64,000 bases of DNA from Paracoccus sp. JM45 (GCF_003590715.1 NZ_QQVY01000001.1:62001-126000), one strand, 5' to 3'; positions 38,620-48,891 are shown, counted from the first letter of the stretch. Made by a program: numbers and translations. Notes: a model not told the origin generated them from the letters alone.

Positions 38620-40899
38620 ATGGAAGATCGCAGGCAGGATAAAGCACGTCAGGCGGCGCTGGATTATCACGAATTCCCGCGTCCCGGGAAGCTGGAGATC
38701 CGCGCAACAAAGCCGATGGCCAATGGCCGCGATCTGGCCCGCGCCTATTCGCCCGGCGTGGCCGAAGCCTGTCTGGAAATCAAGGCCGATCCCGCGACTG
38801 CTGCCCGCTATACCAGCCGTGGCAATCTTGTGGCGGTGATCTCCAACGGCACTGCGGTTCTGGGGCTGGGCAATATCGGTGCGCTGGCATCCAAGCCGGT
38901 AATGGAAGGCAAGGCTGTTCTGTTCAAGAAATTCGCCGATATCGATTGCTTCGACATCGAGGTGAACGAACCTGACCCCGTCAAACTTGCTGAAATCGTT
39001 TGTGCGCTGGAACCCACCTTCGGTGCCGTCAATCTTGAGGACATCAAGGCACCCGATTGCTTTGTCGTCGAAAAAATCTGCCGTGAACGGATGAACATTC
39101 CGGTCTTCCACGACGACCAGCACGGCACCGCCATTGTTGTAGGTGCTGCCGCCACCAACGCGCTGCGGATTGCCGGAAAGCGGTTCGAGGATATCAAGAT
39201 CGTCTCCACCGGCGGCGGCGCTGCCGGCATCGCTTGTCTAGATATGCTGCTGAAGCTGGGCGTCAAACGCGAAAACGTCTGGCTGTGTGACATCCACGGG
39301 CTGGTCTATGAAGGCCGGACCGAGGATATGAACCCGCAAAAGGCTGCCTATGCCCAAGCCTCGGACAAGCGTATCTTGGGCGATGTGATCGACGGTGCCG
39401 ATCTGTTCCTCGGGCTGTCAGGCCCCGGCGTGCTGAAGCCTGAAATGGTTGCCCGCATGACCGATCAGCCGATCATCTTCGCGCTGGCCAACCCCAATCC
39501 CGAAATTGATCCCGATGCCGCGCGTGCGGTCAAACCGAATGCGATCATAGCCACCGGTCGCAGCGATTATCCCAATCAGGTCAACAACGTATTGTGCTTC
39601 CCATTCATCTTCCGCGGTGCGCTGGATGTCGGTGCGACAACCATCAATGACGACATGAAGATCGCCTGCATCGAAGGCATCGCCGCCCTTGCCCGCGCCA
39701 CCACCGCAGCCGAGGCTGCCGCCGCCTATCGCGGTGAAACGCTGACCTTCGGGCCGGACTACCTGATCCCCAAACCCTTCGATCCGCGTCTGGTCGGTGT
39801 CGTCAGTTCCGCCGTGGCTAAGGCCGCGATGGAAACCGGCGTCGCCGCCCGCCCGCTGGAGGATCTTGAGGCGTATAAGCATAAGCTGGACAGCTCGGTC
39901 TTCAAATCGGCGATGATCATGCGTCCGGTCTTCGAGGCTGCCGCCACCACCGAACGCCGCATTGTCTTTGCCGAGGGCGAGGATGAACGCGTCTTGCGCG
40001 CCGCCAACGCCATGCTGGAAGAAACCACCGATGTCCCGATCCTGATCGGCCGCCCCGAGGTGATCGCCATACGCGCCGAACGCGCAGGCCTGCCGATCCG
40101 GCCCGATGTCGATTTCCAGATCGTGAACCCCGAAAACGATCCGCGTTACCGCGATTACTGGGAAACCTATCACGGGCTGATGGCCCGTCGCGGTGTCAGC
40201 CCCGACATCGCCCGCGCCATCATGCGCACCAACACCACCGCCATCGGCGCGGTCATGGTCCACCGGAACGAGGCTGACAGCCTGATTTGCGGCACCTTTG
40301 GCCAATACAGCTGGCATCTGGAATACGTCCGCCAGATTCTGGCGCGCGACGGTCTGCATCCGACGGGTGCGTTGTCGATGATCATTCTGGAAGACGGCCC
40401 GCTGTTTATTGCAGACACCCAGTGCCACAACGACCCCACCCCGCATCAGGTGATGGAGGCCGTGCTGGGTGCTGCCCGCCACGTGCGCCGCTTTGGCCTG
40501 ACGCCGAAAATCGCGCTGTGCAGCCATTCGCAATTCGGCAATACCGACAGCTATTCGGGCCGCAAAATGCGTGATGCGCTGGAAATGCTGGACGCGCGCG
40601 AACCCGACTTCATGTATGACGGCGAAATGCACGTCGATGCGGCACTGGACCCCGAATTGCGCGAACGGATCTTCCCGAATTCGCGTCTGGAGGGTGTCGC
40701 CAACGTGCTGGTCTTTGCAGGCACCGATGCGGCATCCGGCGTGCGCAACGCGCTGAAGATGCGCGCCAGCGGGCTTGAGGTGGGGCCGATCCTGATGGGT
40801 ATGGGCAACCGCGCACATATCGTCACGCCCTCGATCACCACACGCGGCCTGCTGAACATGAGCGTGCTGGCAGGCACCCCCGTCAACCACTACGGCTGA
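38620..40899 (+). CDS. maeB: NADP-dependent malic enzyme with phosphotransacetylase-like C-terminal domain
   Basis: Oxidative decarboxylation of malate to pyruvate. 759 residues: malic enzyme domain (about 1-430; YSPGVAEAC, DIDCFDIEVN, VFHDDQHGTAIVVGAA, VSTGGGAAGIACLDML) and a PTA-like domain (about 435-759) that lacks enzymic activity in studied MaeB but serves regulation and oligomerisation. The chosen ATG follows CGGAGG. A strong terminator follows. Confidence 0.96.
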   Translation: MEDRRQDKARQAALDYHEFPRPGKLEIRATKPMANGRDLARAYSPGVAEACLEIKADPATAARYTSRGNLVAVISNGTAVLGLGNIGALASKPVMEGKAVLFKKFADIDCFDIEVNEPDPVKLAEIVCALEPTFGAVNLEDIKAPDCFVVEKICRERMNIPVFHDDQHGTAIVVGAAATNALRIAGKRFEDIKIVSTGGGAAGIACLDMLLKLGVKRENVWLCDIHGLVYEGRTEDMNPQKAAYAQASDKRILGDVIDGADLFLGLSGPGVLKPEMVARMTDQPIIFALANPNPEIDPDAARAVKPNAIIATGRSDYPNQVNNVLCFPFIFRGALDVGATTINDDMKIACIEGIAALARATTAAEAAAAYRGETLTFGPDYLIPKPFDPRLVGVVSSAVAKAAMETGVAARPLEDLEAYKHKLDSSVFKSAMIMRPVFEAAATTERRIVFAEGEDERVLRAANAMLEETTDVPILIGRPEVIAIRAERAGLPIRPDVDFQIVNPENDPRYRDYWETYHGLMARRGVSPDIARAIMRTNTTAIGAVMVHRNEADSLICGTFGQYSWHLEYVRQILARDGLHPTGALSMIILEDGPLFIADTQCHNDPTPHQVMEAVLGAARHVRRFGLTPKIALCSHSQFGNTDSYSGRKMRDALEMLDAREPDFMYDGEMHVDAALDPELRERIFPNSRLEGVANVLVFAGTDAASGVRNALKMRASGLEVGPILMGMGNRAHIVTPSITTRGLLNMSVLAGTPVNHYG

Positions 40900-40905
40900 T
40901 ACCTT

Positions 40906-40935
40906 CGGGGGGCGATGGATTCGCCCCCCGATTTT
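40906..40935 (+). terminator. Terminator after maeB
   Basis: A perfect 10-bp stem CGGGGGGCGA / TCGCCCCCCG with a five-base loop (40906-40930), followed by ATTTT. Confidence 0.8.
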
Positions 40936-41021
40936 GCAAAATGCGAACCCGCGCAAAGCGGGTTTTGCGGCAGGGACAACTTTGCAAACCCCTGACCGTC
41001 CGTGATGGCCATATTTGCAGA
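40933..41021. promoter_or_regulatory. TTTGCAAA motifs upstream of the propionyl-CoA synthetase gene
   Basis: TTTGCAAA occurs at 40933-40940 (in a 10-base palindrome TTTTGCAAAA) and at 40981-40988; a degenerate copy TTTGCAGA is at 41014-41021. The word matches the binding motif reported for short-chain fatty acyl-CoA regulators (ScfR, such as PccR of Rhodobacter sphaeroides, and RamB), which control propionate and acetate genes. The 4-base spacing of the doublet reported for PccR is not seen here. Its place before prpE makes the link plausible; it is an inference. Confidence 0.5.
40946..40966 (+). repeat. Second hairpin behind maeB
   Basis: AACCCGC (40946-40952) and GCGGGTT (40958-40964) with a GCAAA loop, then TT. 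It lies between the maeB terminator and prpE and could be a back-up terminator or part of the prpE control region. Confidence 0.45.
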
Positions 41022-41107
41022 ATCCCCCTGATCACAGGCGCTAACATGCTTGCGTGATCCCGTATGTCTGGCGCAACAATGTGCAAGCTGACTTGTGGGG
41101 GGACGGC

Positions 41108-43000
41108 ATGACATATCACGACATCTATGCGGATTGGCAACACAATCCCGAAGCTTTCTGGATGAATGCCAGTCAGGCCATTGATTGGACCCGACCACCA
41201 AGCCGCGCCTTTTTCGATCAGGGACCAGCGGGCGAATGGTTCGCCGATGGCATGGTCAACACCTGCTGGAACGCCATCGACCGCCATGTTCAGGCAGGGC
41301 ATGGCGACCGGATGGCCGTGATCCACGACAGCGCGATGACCGGTCAGGTCCAGCGTCTGACCTATGCCCAGTTGCAGGATCAGGTTGCGCGGCTGGCGGG
41401 GGTTCTGGCGGCGCATGGGGTGACCAAAGGCGACCGTGTCCTGATCTATATGCCGATGATCCCCGAAGCCTTGCAGGCGATGATGGCCTGCGCGCGGATC
41501 GGTGCCATCCATTCGGTCGTCTTTGGCGGATTTGCAGCGCATGAACTGGCCGTCCGCATCGACGATGCCCGCCCCAAAGCCATGCTGGCCGCGTCCTGCG
41601 GGTTAGAGCCGAACCGCGTCGTCCCCTATAAGCCGCTGATGGATCAGGCACTGGACGAAGCGACGCATAAACCTGATCTGTGTGTGGTCTTCCAGCGTTC
41701 CGACTGCAAAGCGGCGATGACGGCGGGGCGCGATCTTGACTGGACGCAGGCCGTGGCCGATGCCACCCCCGTTGATTGCGTGACGGTCGAAGGCAACCAC
41801 CCCGCCTATATCCTCTATACGTCGGGTACGACCGGCCAACCCAAGGGCGTTGTCCGCCAAACTGCCGGTCATCTGGTGGCTTTGGCGTGGAGCGTGCCGC
41901 ATATCTATGACATCCATGCGGGCGATGTTTTCTTTGTGGCATCCGATGTGGGTTGGGTCGTGGGCCACAGCTATATCGTCTATGGCCCGCTGATTGCAGG
42001 TGCGACGACGGTGATATTCGAAGGCAAGCCCGTAGGCACCCCCGACGCGGGCACCTTCTGGCGGATCATTTCCGATCACCGCGTCAAAAGCTTTTTCACC
42101 GCGCCCACCGCCATCCGTGCCGTGCGTCGCGACGACCCTGACGGGACACTGATCGAAAAATACGACCTTGGCAATCTTAAGGCGCTGTTTCTGGCGGGCG
42201 AACGTGCCGACCCCGACACCATCACATGGGCCGAAAACCACCTGAAGGTTCCGGTCATCGACCATTGGTGGCAGACGGAAACCGGCTGGGCGATTGCTGC
42301 CAATCCGGTCGGTGCGGGGCTGTTGCCGGTGCGCAAAGGCAGTCCCTCGGTTCCTATGCCCGGCTATGACATCCATGTTCTGGATGAGGCTGGCCATCAG
42401 GTCCCTGCCGGAACATTAGGGGCGATTGCGCTGAAACTGCCCCTGCCGCCCGGCACATTGCCGACGCTGTGGAACGCCGAGGACCGGTTCCGCAAAGCCT
42501 ATCTGGACCATTTCCCCGGCTATTACGAAACCGGCGATGCCGGATATGTCGACGATGACGGCTATGTCTTTATCATGGCCCGCACTGACGATGTGATCAA
42601 CGTCGCAGGCCACCGCCTGTCCACCGGCGCGATGGAAGAGGTTCTGGCATCCCACCCTGCCGTTGCGGAATGCGCGGTGATCGGCGTCGTCGATACGTTG
42701 AAAGGGCAAGCGCCACTGGGGCTGCTCTGTCTGAAAAAGGGCGTGACCACCGCCCCCGACCAGATCCTGACCGAGGTGGTCCGCATGGTCCGCGACCACA
42801 TCGGCCCTGTGGCGGCCTTCAAGACCGCCTGCATTGTCGACCGTCTGCCCAAAACCCGATCCGGCAAAATCCTGCGGGCAACGATGGCCAAGATTGCCGA
42901 TGGCGAGGAGATGAAAACCCCCGCCACCATCGACGACCCCGCCATTCTGGATGAAATCCGCATCGCGCTGGCAGGGGTCGGTTATCCCTGCGAAGGCTGA
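41108..43000 (+). CDS. prpE: Propionyl-CoA synthetase
   Basis: Adenylate-forming acyl-CoA ligase that activates propionate. 630 residues: acetyl-CoA synthetase-type N-terminal MTYHDIYADWQHNPEAFW, core motif YILYTSGTTGQPKGVVR, WWQTETGWAI, GDAGYVDDDGYVFI and the catalytic lysine near the end in KTRSGKILRATM. PrpE-like features (RQTAGH) distinguish it from Acs. The ATG after a G-rich site (GGGGGGAC) was taken; an ATG 54 bases earlier is not conserved. Convergent with aroA, 6 bases away. Confidence 0.9.
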   Translation: MTYHDIYADWQHNPEAFWMNASQAIDWTRPPSRAFFDQGPAGEWFADGMVNTCWNAIDRHVQAGHGDRMAVIHDSAMTGQVQRLTYAQLQDQVARLAGVLAAHGVTKGDRVLIYMPMIPEALQAMMACARIGAIHSVVFGGFAAHELAVRIDDARPKAMLAASCGLEPNRVVPYKPLMDQALDEATHKPDLCVVFQRSDCKAAMTAGRDLDWTQAVADATPVDCVTVEGNHPAYILYTSGTTGQPKGVVRQTAGHLVALAWSVPHIYDIHAGDVFFVASDVGWVVGHSYIVYGPLIAGATTVIFEGKPVGTPDAGTFWRIISDHRVKSFFTAPTAIRAVRRDDPDGTLIEKYDLGNLKALFLAGERADPDTITWAENHLKVPVIDHWWQTETGWAIAANPVGAGLLPVRKGSPSVPMPGYDIHVLDEAGHQVPAGTLGAIALKLPLPPGTLPTLWNAEDRFRKAYLDHFPGYYETGDAGYVDDDGYVFIMARTDDVINVAGHRLSTGAMEEVLASHPAVAECAVIGVVDTLKGQAPLGLLCLKKGVTTAPDQILTEVVRMVRDHIGPVAAFKTACIVDRLPKTRSGKILRATMAKIADGEEMKTPATIDDPAILDEIRIALAGVGYPCEG

Positions 43001-43006
43001 TCGCAC

Positions 43007-44338
43007 TTAGCCAAGGCTTGCGCCAAGGCGGATCATCAGCGGCTCGAAATCGGGGAAAGAGGTGGTGATCGGCGTTGCATCGTCAATCTGCACAGGGTTT
43101 TGCGTCGCAAGGCCCAGCACCATGAACGACATGGCGATGCGGTGATCCAGATGGGTCACAGCATTGCCACCACCCGCCACCGTTGCCGCGCCATGCACGG
43201 TCATGGTGTCATTGGTTTCCTCGACCTTGACGCCATTGGCCTCTAGCCCGCGGGCCATCGCATCAATGCGGTCGCTTTCCTTGACGCGCAGTTCCGCCAC
43301 GCCGTTCATAACGGTCGGGCCTTTGGCAAATGCCGCAATCACCGACAGGATCGGGAATTCGTCAATCATGCTGGCCGCGCGTTCGGCGGGCACAGTGACA
43401 CCCTTCAACGGGCCATGACGGACGACCAGATCGGCAACGGGTTCGCCGCCTTCCTCGCGCGTGTTTTCAAAGGTGATATCCGCACCCATTTCCAAAAGCG
43501 TGACATAAAGGCCGTCGCGCGTCGGGTTGCGACTGACACCGGGCACGCGGATTTCACTGCCCGGCACGATCAGCGCAGCCGCGACAGGGAAGGCCGCGCT
43601 AGAGGGATCTCGCGGCACAGCAACCGGTTGTGCACGCAATTCGGGGCGACCTGTCAGGGTGATCTTATGGCCATCTTCGGTCGTTTCGGACCGGATTTCC
43701 GCACCGAAACCTGCCAGCATACGTTCGGAATGGTCACGCGTCGGTTCGGATTCAATCACGACCGTTTCACCGGGCACGTTCAACCCGGCCAGCAGGATCG
43801 CCGATTTGATCTGCGCACTGGCCACCGGCGTGCGATAGGTCAGCGGCACGGGATCAGCCGCACCTTCGATGGTGATCGGCAGGCGATCACCTTCGCGGGC
43901 GGTGATGTGCGCGCCCAATTGCGCCAGCGGCACGGTCACACGCGCCATTGGGCGGCGCGACAGGCTGGCATCGCCGGTAAAGGTCGCGGTGATGGCGGTC
44001 GTGGCCATCGCCCCCATGATCAGGCGGACACCGGTGCCCGAATTGCCGCAATCGATCACGCCCTCGGGCGACCGGAAACCACCGACGCCGACGCCATGCA
44101 CGCTCCATTCGCCTTTGCCGTGCTGGGTTACTTCCGCACCGAAAGCGCGCATGGCTTTGGCGGTGTCCAGAACATCCTCGCCCTCCAGCAGGCCGGTGAT
44201 GCGGGTTTCACCTATGGCCATCGCGCCAAGGATCAGGGCGCGGTGGCTGATGGACTTGTCGCCGGGGATCAGCGCCTCGCCCGTCAGGGGGCCGCTGCGG
44301 CGAGAGGTCATCGGACGGGCTGGGGCGGAATGCGACAT
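43007..44338 (-). CDS. aroA: 3-phosphoshikimate 1-carboxyvinyltransferase (EPSP synthase)
   Basis: Sixth step of the shikimate pathway. 443 residues with [15 protein letters not shown], the LDCGNSGT-type segment ([15 protein letters not shown]), the DEFPILSV segment with catalytic Asp/Glu and the [10 protein letters not shown] motif near the C-terminus. It has Ala where class I enzymes have Gly in the LRPL-G-x-R glyphosate region, so the class cannot be told by eye. The upstream gap (114 bases) is divergent with the AlkD-like gene. Confidence 0.96.
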   Translation of the reverse strand: MSHSAPARPMTSRRSGPLTGEALIPGDKSISHRALILGAMAIGETRITGLLEGEDVLDTAKAMRAFGAEVTQHGKGEWSVHGVGVGGFRSPEGVIDCGNSGTGVRLIMGAMATTAITATFTGDASLSRRPMARVTVPLAQLGAHITAREGDRLPITIEGAADPVPLTYRTPVASAQIKSAILLAGLNVPGETVVIESEPTRDHSERMLAGFGAEIRSETTEDGHKITLTGRPELRAQPVAVPRDPSSAAFPVAAALIVPGSEIRVPGVSRNPTRDGLYVTLLEMGADITFENTREEGGEPVADLVVRHGPLKGVTVPAERAASMIDEFPILSVIAAFAKGPTVMNGVAELRVKESDRIDAMARGLEANGVKVEETNDTMTVHGAATVAGGGNAVTHLDHRIAMSFMVLGLATQNPVQIDDATPITTSFPDFEPLMIRLGASLG

Positions 44339-44452
44339 GGGATACCTCGTGATTTTGCGGGTCTTTTAGCCTGCAGGCCGCGCCGCTTCCACCATCTTCT
44401 TGAGGCTTTGCCCGCACGCGCCTAGAAGGACCCCAGAAAACAGGAGAATTTC

Positions 44453-45190
44453 ATGCAGGAACTGGACCAGCTGCGCGCTTTGGCCAATCCCGAACTGGCC
44501 GAACGCATGGCCGCGCGACATAAAAGCGGCCGCGAGACGCTTGGCCTGACGCCTGCCCAAATCGAGGCCGCCGTCACCGGATGGCGCGAAGGGCTGGATC
44601 TGGACGGCCGCGTGGCCCTTGCGCGTCAGTTGTGGGACAGCAATATCCACGAGGCACGCCTTGCCGCCCCCCGTCTGCTGGTGCAGGCCCGCATCCCGCA
44701 GGATGACGCTGTCTGGGCAGCGATCCTTGACTGGTCGGCCAAGATGGATGGCCCCGATATTACCGATGCCGTCACCACCGCCGCATCGCGCCGCGTCGTG
44801 GCGCATCCCGAACGGATGGATGTGATGCTGGACTGGGCACAATCGTCCAGCCCGTGGTTACGTCGCGCGGCACTGATGGCCACCCTGCCTTGGGCCAAGA
44901 TGAATAACCCCAAGCCCGAGGACGTCGATATCCGCGAACGCGTGCTGGATTGGACCTTGCATCTGGCCGATGACAGCAACGGTGCCGTCCGTCAGGCGAT
45001 CGAGACATGGCTGCGCGATCTTGCCAAACGTGCGCCCGAACGCGTGGCCGAATGGCGCAGCACGCGCGCCGCTGACGTTGCGGGTGCCTTGGCCTTGCGC
45101 GCCGAAGCCGAACCGACTGCTGAAAACCCTGCGGCAGATAGCGCGCCGCGGGATCAGCAGGCTCCGTCAGATCCCGATCAGGATTTGTAA
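44453..45190 (+). CDS. AlkD-like DNA alkylation repair family protein
   Basis: 245 residues of all-helical HEAT-like sequence, similar to the DNA alkylation repair family (PF08713): ALARQLWDSNIHEARLAAPRLL, WSAKMDGPDITDAV, SPWLRRAALMATL, VRQAIETWLRDLAKRAPERV. The Trp-Asp pair usual in the active AlkD pocket (W-D-x-x-D) appears here as KMDGPDITD, so activity is uncertain. A Pro/Asp/Glu-rich tail closes it. The 3' end overlaps the convergent lipoprotein gene by 13 bases. Confidence 0.8.
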   Translation: MQELDQLRALANPELAERMAARHKSGRETLGLTPAQIEAAVTGWREGLDLDGRVALARQLWDSNIHEARLAAPRLLVQARIPQDDAVWAAILDWSAKMDGPDITDAVTTAASRRVVAHPERMDVMLDWAQSSSPWLRRAALMATLPWAKMNNPKPEDVDIRERVLDWTLHLADDSNGAVRQAIETWLRDLAKRAPERVAEWRSTRAADVAGALALRAEAEPTAENPAADSAPRDQQAPSDPDQDL

Positions 45191-45678
45191 ACCTCAAGCG
45201 TCGGCAGATCGGTCAACGAGACGCCCAGCAATTGCAGCGCAGGCAGGGACACCTGACTGCCGCTGCCGCCACCGGTCAGCGGGATCAATTCCACCTTGGC
45301 CGATTTTTTGGTCGCGGGGTTTACGATCCGCCCCATGGCCCTTTCCTTGACCAGCGGCGTCTTGATCCACAACCCCCCCTCGGATGGATTGCCAAGCGAC
45401 CCGATTGTGGTGCCCAGCTTGGTTTCACCGCCCGCTACAGGGATTTGTGCCGCAGCCTCGCGCTGTTCCTTGGTGGTTGTGTCCAGCTGCGCGGGCGTTG
45501 CGCGGGCTGCCGGACGCGGCGCAGGGGCGCGGGTGATTGCGGTGGCGGCAGATACCTGTTCGGCGGTGGCTGCGGTTGCGGGTTCGCCGGTCGGGCGATC
45601 CTCGGTCTTGGCGGTCTGGGTGCAACCGGCCAGTGCCAGCCCAAAGCCCATCGTCACGGCAAGGGATGTCATGCGCAT
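45178..45678 (-). CDS. Predicted lipoprotein
   Basis: 166 residues with a lipobox LALAGC (mature Cys about residue 19), an Ala/Thr/Pro-rich spacer (about 20-75) and a conserved-looking end (KLGTTIGSLGNPSEGGLWIKTPLV, VNPATKKSAKVELIPL, GSQVSLPALQLLGVSLTDLPTLEVY). Such 'D-galactarate dehydratase'-like or SH3-like outer-membrane lipoproteins occur in Rhodobacterales, but I assign no function. ATG codons 6 bases apart (MRM) give two possible starts. Divergent from moaA. Confidence 0.75.
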   Translation of the reverse strand: MRMTSLAVTMGFGLALAGCTQTAKTEDRPTGEPATAATAEQVSAATAITRAPAPRPAARATPAQLDTTTKEQREAAAQIPVAGGETKLGTTIGSLGNPSEGGLWIKTPLVKERAMGRIVNPATKKSAKVELIPLTGGGSGSQVSLPALQLLGVSLTDLPTLEVYKS

Positions 45679-45798
45679 CGGCGTCTCCTGTCTCTTTGTC
45701 TTTGGGCCCACCTTAGGCACGAGAAAAGTGAAAGGTCCACTGGCAGTCCTGTGATCCTGCCCATTGTTCAGGACGCCTTGCGTGCCTAGATTGCAGCC

Positions 45799-46806
45799 AT
45801 GGACATGCACGCACCCCTGATTGACCCCTTCGCCCGCCCCATCAACTATTTGCGGGTGTCGGTCACTGACCGCTGCGATTTCCGCTGTGTGTATTGCATG
45901 GCCGAACATATGCAGTTCCTGCCCAAAGCAGAGCTGCTGACGCTGGAGGAGCTGGACCGCCTGTGCACCACCTTCGTCGGTCTGGGCGTTCGCAAGCTGC
46001 GCATCACCGGCGGTGAACCGCTGGTCCGGCGCGGCATCATGGGGTTTTTCCGCCAGATGTCCCGCCATCTGGGTAAGGGTCTGGATGAATTGACCCTGAC
46101 CACCAACGGCAGCCAGTTGGGCAAATACGCGGCTGAATTGTATGAATGTGGTGTCCGCCGCGTGAATGTCTCACTGGACACGCTGGATACGGCGAAATTT
46201 GCCGAAATCACCCGCTGGGGCCGTTTGGCCCAAGTGCTGGATGGCATCAAGGCCGCGAAAGCCGCCGGATTGCAGGTCAAAATCAACGCCGTGGCGCTGA
46301 AGGGTGTGAATGATGTCGAATTGTTCGATCTGGTCAAATGGTGTAGTGACGAAGGCCATGACCTGACCTTCATCGAGGTGATGCCGATGGGCGACCTTGG
46401 AAACGAGGATCGACTGGACCAATATTGGCCCCTGTCAGACCTGCGCGACCAACTGACCGAACGCTTTACCTTACTGGATCTGGCCGAACGCACTGGCGGC
46501 CCTGCCCGATATGTCAAACTGGCCGAAACGGGTCAGAAGATCGGCTTTATTACCCCGATGACGCATAATTTCTGCGAAAGCTGCAACCGTGTGCGCGTCA
46601 CCTGCACGGGCGAATTGTTCATGTGTCTGGGTCAGGAAGATAACGCCGATCTGCGGGCACCATTGCGGGCATATTCCGACGACACGGCCCTGCGTGAAGA
46701 AATCCGCAATGCAATCTCGCGCAAACCTAAGGGCCATGATTTCGATTATTCCCGCCAGAAAATCGAAGGCCAGATGACCCGCCACATGAGCCATACTGGC
46801 GGTTGA
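45799..46806 (+). CDS. moaA: GTP 3',8-cyclase MoaA
   Basis: Radical SAM enzyme for the first step of molybdopterin synthesis, with MoaC. 335 residues: SAM cluster Cys26-x3-Cys30-x2-Cys33 in [20 protein letters not shown], the C-terminal cluster [15 protein letters not shown], and the terminal Gly-Gly (HTGG) that is functionally important in MoaA. It is 17 kb from moaC-moeA, in its own unit. Confidence 0.97.
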   Translation: MDMHAPLIDPFARPINYLRVSVTDRCDFRCVYCMAEHMQFLPKAELLTLEELDRLCTTFVGLGVRKLRITGGEPLVRRGIMGFFRQMSRHLGKGLDELTLTTNGSQLGKYAAELYECGVRRVNVSLDTLDTAKFAEITRWGRLAQVLDGIKAAKAAGLQVKINAVALKGVNDVELFDLVKWCSDEGHDLTFIEVMPMGDLGNEDRLDQYWPLSDLRDQLTERFTLLDLAERTGGPARYVKLAETGQKIGFITPMTHNFCESCNRVRVTCTGELFMCLGQEDNADLRAPLRAYSDDTALREEIRNAISRKPKGHDFDYSRQKIEGQMTRHMSHTGG

Positions 46807-46862
46807 TCTGGCTGGTATTTTGTTAACGACTTGTTAACCTTTCAGAGGTGTATTTTGAAAGG

Positions 46863-47003
46863 TTGAATCGTAAAACTGATTTGTCTGGCAGCATTGGTTG
46901 CACCGCAAATAGCATTAGCCCATGGCGGAGGATGCCGTAAAACTCTCCTCCGGGGCAATGCTGTCACATGGATAATTCCCGCGGGTCCGTCCATTGCCAC
47001 TAA
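46863..47003 (+). pseudogene. Frame-disrupted small secreted Cys/His-rich protein
   Basis: No intact frame exists, but three pieces join into a sensible small protein: a signal peptide (LICLAALVAPQIALA), HGGGCRK in one frame, then PPGQCCHMDNSRGSVHCH and TAA (47001-47003) in another. The breaks fall in two A4 runs, at 46872-46875 (one A too many if the start is TTG at 46863) and 46939-46942 (one A too few). Alternatively the start was ATG, now ATC at 46867, with AAAGG in front, needing only the second break. The Cys/His pattern with terminal VHCH recalls small YHYH-type exported proteins. It may be a pseudogene or a sequencing error in homopolymers. Confidence 0.6.
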
Positions 47004-47018
47004 ATTCTTAGGTTGAAA

Positions 47019-48152
47019 TTATTCTGCCGCGGCTTCGGCTGTGGCAGCTTCGGCGGTCAGTTTTTCGGCGCGTTCCTCGACCAGTTCGACGATGTGATCG
47101 ACCATCTTTTCGTTCGACAGCTTATGGCTTTGCTTGCCGGCCATATAGATCATGCCGCTGCCCGCACCGCCGCCGGTAAAGCCCAGATCGGTCATCAGCG
47201 CCTCGCCCGGGCCATTCACCACGCAGCCGATGATCGACAGGCTCATCGGGATCTTGATATGTTCCAGACGCTTTTCCAAAGCCTCGACCGTCTTGATGAC
47301 GTCAAAGCCCTGACGGGCGCAGCTGGGGCAGGAAATGATCTGAACACCACGGGTCCGCAGACCAAGGGATTTCAGGATCTCGAACCCGACTTTCACTTCC
47401 TCGACCGGATCGGCGGAAAGGCTGACGCGGATGGTGTCACCGATACCGGCCCAGAGCAGGTTGCCCATGCCGATAGCGGATTTGACCGTGCCACCGACAA
47501 AGCCGCCCGCCTCGGTGATGCCCAGATGGATCGGTGCGTCGGTGACATCGGCCAGCTGCTGATAGGCAGCAGCCGCCATGAAGATATCGCTGGCCTTCAC
47601 ACTGATCTTGAATTCATGAAAGTCGTTGTCCTGCAGGATCTTGATGTGATCCATACCGCTTTCGACCATCGCGTCGGGGCAAGGTTCACCGTATTTGTCC
47701 AGCAGATGCTTTTCCAGACTGCCCGCATTCACGCCGATCCGGATCGAACAGCCGTAATCCCGCGCAGCCTTGATCACCTCGCGGACGCGTTCGGGGCTGC
47801 CGATATTACCGGGATTGATCCGCAGACAGGCAGCGCCCGCCTGCGCGGCCTCGATCGCGCGTTTGTAGTGGAAATGGATATCCGCCACGATGGGCACGGG
47901 GCTTTGGCGGCAAATTTCTTTCAGCGCATGGGTGGTTTCCTGATCGGGTGCGCTGATGCGGACGATATCGGCACCGGCATCGGCGGCGCGGATCACCTGA
48001 TCCAGCGTGGCGCGGACATCATGGCCATTGGTATTGGTCATCGTCTGGACACTGATCGGCGCGTCGCCCCCGACGGGCACATTGCCAACCATGATCTGGC
48101 GGGATTTCCGACGCTCGATATTGCGCCATGGACGGATCGGGTTCAGCGACAT
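47019..48152 (-). CDS. ispG: 4-hydroxy-3-methylbut-2-en-1-yl diphosphate synthase IspG
   Basis: [4Fe-4S] enzyme of the MEP isoprenoid pathway. 377 residues from the start [20 protein letters not shown], which has GGAGG seven bases upstream; an ATG 42 bases earlier was rejected. Iron-sulfur Cys are in SCPSCARQG and [24 protein letters not shown] marks the barrel start. The C-terminus is Ala/Glu-rich ([14 protein letters not shown]). The stop is 15 bases from the disrupted small gene's stop. Confidence 0.96.
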   Translation of the reverse strand: MSLNPIRPWRNIERRKSRQIMVGNVPVGGDAPISVQTMTNTNGHDVRATLDQVIRAADAGADIVRISAPDQETTHALKEICRQSPVPIVADIHFHYKRAIEAAQAGAACLRINPGNIGSPERVREVIKAARDYGCSIRIGVNAGSLEKHLLDKYGEPCPDAMVESGMDHIKILQDNDFHEFKISVKASDIFMAAAAYQQLADVTDAPIHLGITEAGGFVGGTVKSAIGMGNLLWAGIGDTIRVSLSADPVEEVKVGFEILKSLGLRTRGVQIISCPSCARQGFDVIKTVEALEKRLEHIKIPMSLSIIGCVVNGPGEALMTDLGFTGGGAGSGMIYMAGKQSHKLSNEKMVDHIVELVEERAEKLTAEAATAEAAAE

Positions 48153-48225
48153 CAGAAAGCCTCCGGTGGACGGGTTGCCCTTCAGATATGCCATGCAGGG
48201 CAGGACGACAACCGCCCCCCATGCA

Positions 48226-48891
48226 TCAAGCTGTGGGAATGGCCAGTGCTGTCAGGATTGTGCCCAGACAGGCACGCGGCAACATGACCAGCATCCGGCC
48301 ATGAATATGCAATGATACCAGACCGGTCGCCCGGTTCGAGGTCCCGACACGTCCGCCCGGCATGAATTCGATGTCATCGATCGGCCATTCCAGCCCGCTG
48401 CTGGTCCCCCGCGTCGGCCCCATCGGATAAAGCGAGACCCGCGTTCCGGGCATCAAAGGCAAGGTGATCCGCCGTGGCGCCACGAAGACGACGTCATTCG
48501 GGGCGATCATGATAACCCTTGGCCCTTCCGCCGTGACCATGGCAGTCAGGGCGGCCAATGTGTGATCCAGCCGCAACCCTGCAAACCCCACGGCCATGAC
48601 CACGGGGGCGTCTATGCGTGTCAGGCATTTGACGAAATCGGTGCTGTCCTGTTCTTCGATATGCAGCAGACGATCCGCAGGAATCGATGCCCGCGCAGGC
48701 GGAGAAATGCTGTCCAGATCACCCATCACCCAATCGGGCATTCTGCCAAGCGACAGGGCGCGATCAGCCCCGCCATCGGCGGCCACCAAAGTCGGTGCGA
48801 TGGTCATGGCCAGCGCAAGATCGGCGGGGCTGACCTCACCCCCGCCGATAACGGTCACGCCCCGGTTGCTGATCACGGGGCGCGCGATCAT
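48226..48891 (-). CDS. thiN: Thiamine diphosphokinase
   Basis: Converts thiamine to thiamine diphosphate. 221 residues with [29 protein letters not shown] and the C-terminal beta-domain ([22 protein letters not shown]). The start overlaps the DUF2842 stop by ATGA. The 73 bases before ispG hold nothing recognisable. Confidence 0.93.
   Translation of the reverse strand: MIARPVISNRGVTVIGGGEVSPADLALAMTIAPTLVAADGGADRALSLGRMPDWVMGDLDSISPPARASIPADRLLHIEEQDSTDFVKCLTRIDAPVVMAVGFAGLRLDHTLAALTAMVTAEGPRVIMIAPNDVVFVAPRRITLPLMPGTRVSLYPMGPTRGTSSGLEWPIDDIEFMPGGRVGTSNRATGLVSLHIHGRMLVMLPRACLGTILTALAIPTA

Noticed and set aside
39418-40956. A 512-codon frame antisense to maeB
   Set aside because: MaeB is unmistakable; the antisense frame has low-quality, His/Gly-rich sequence.
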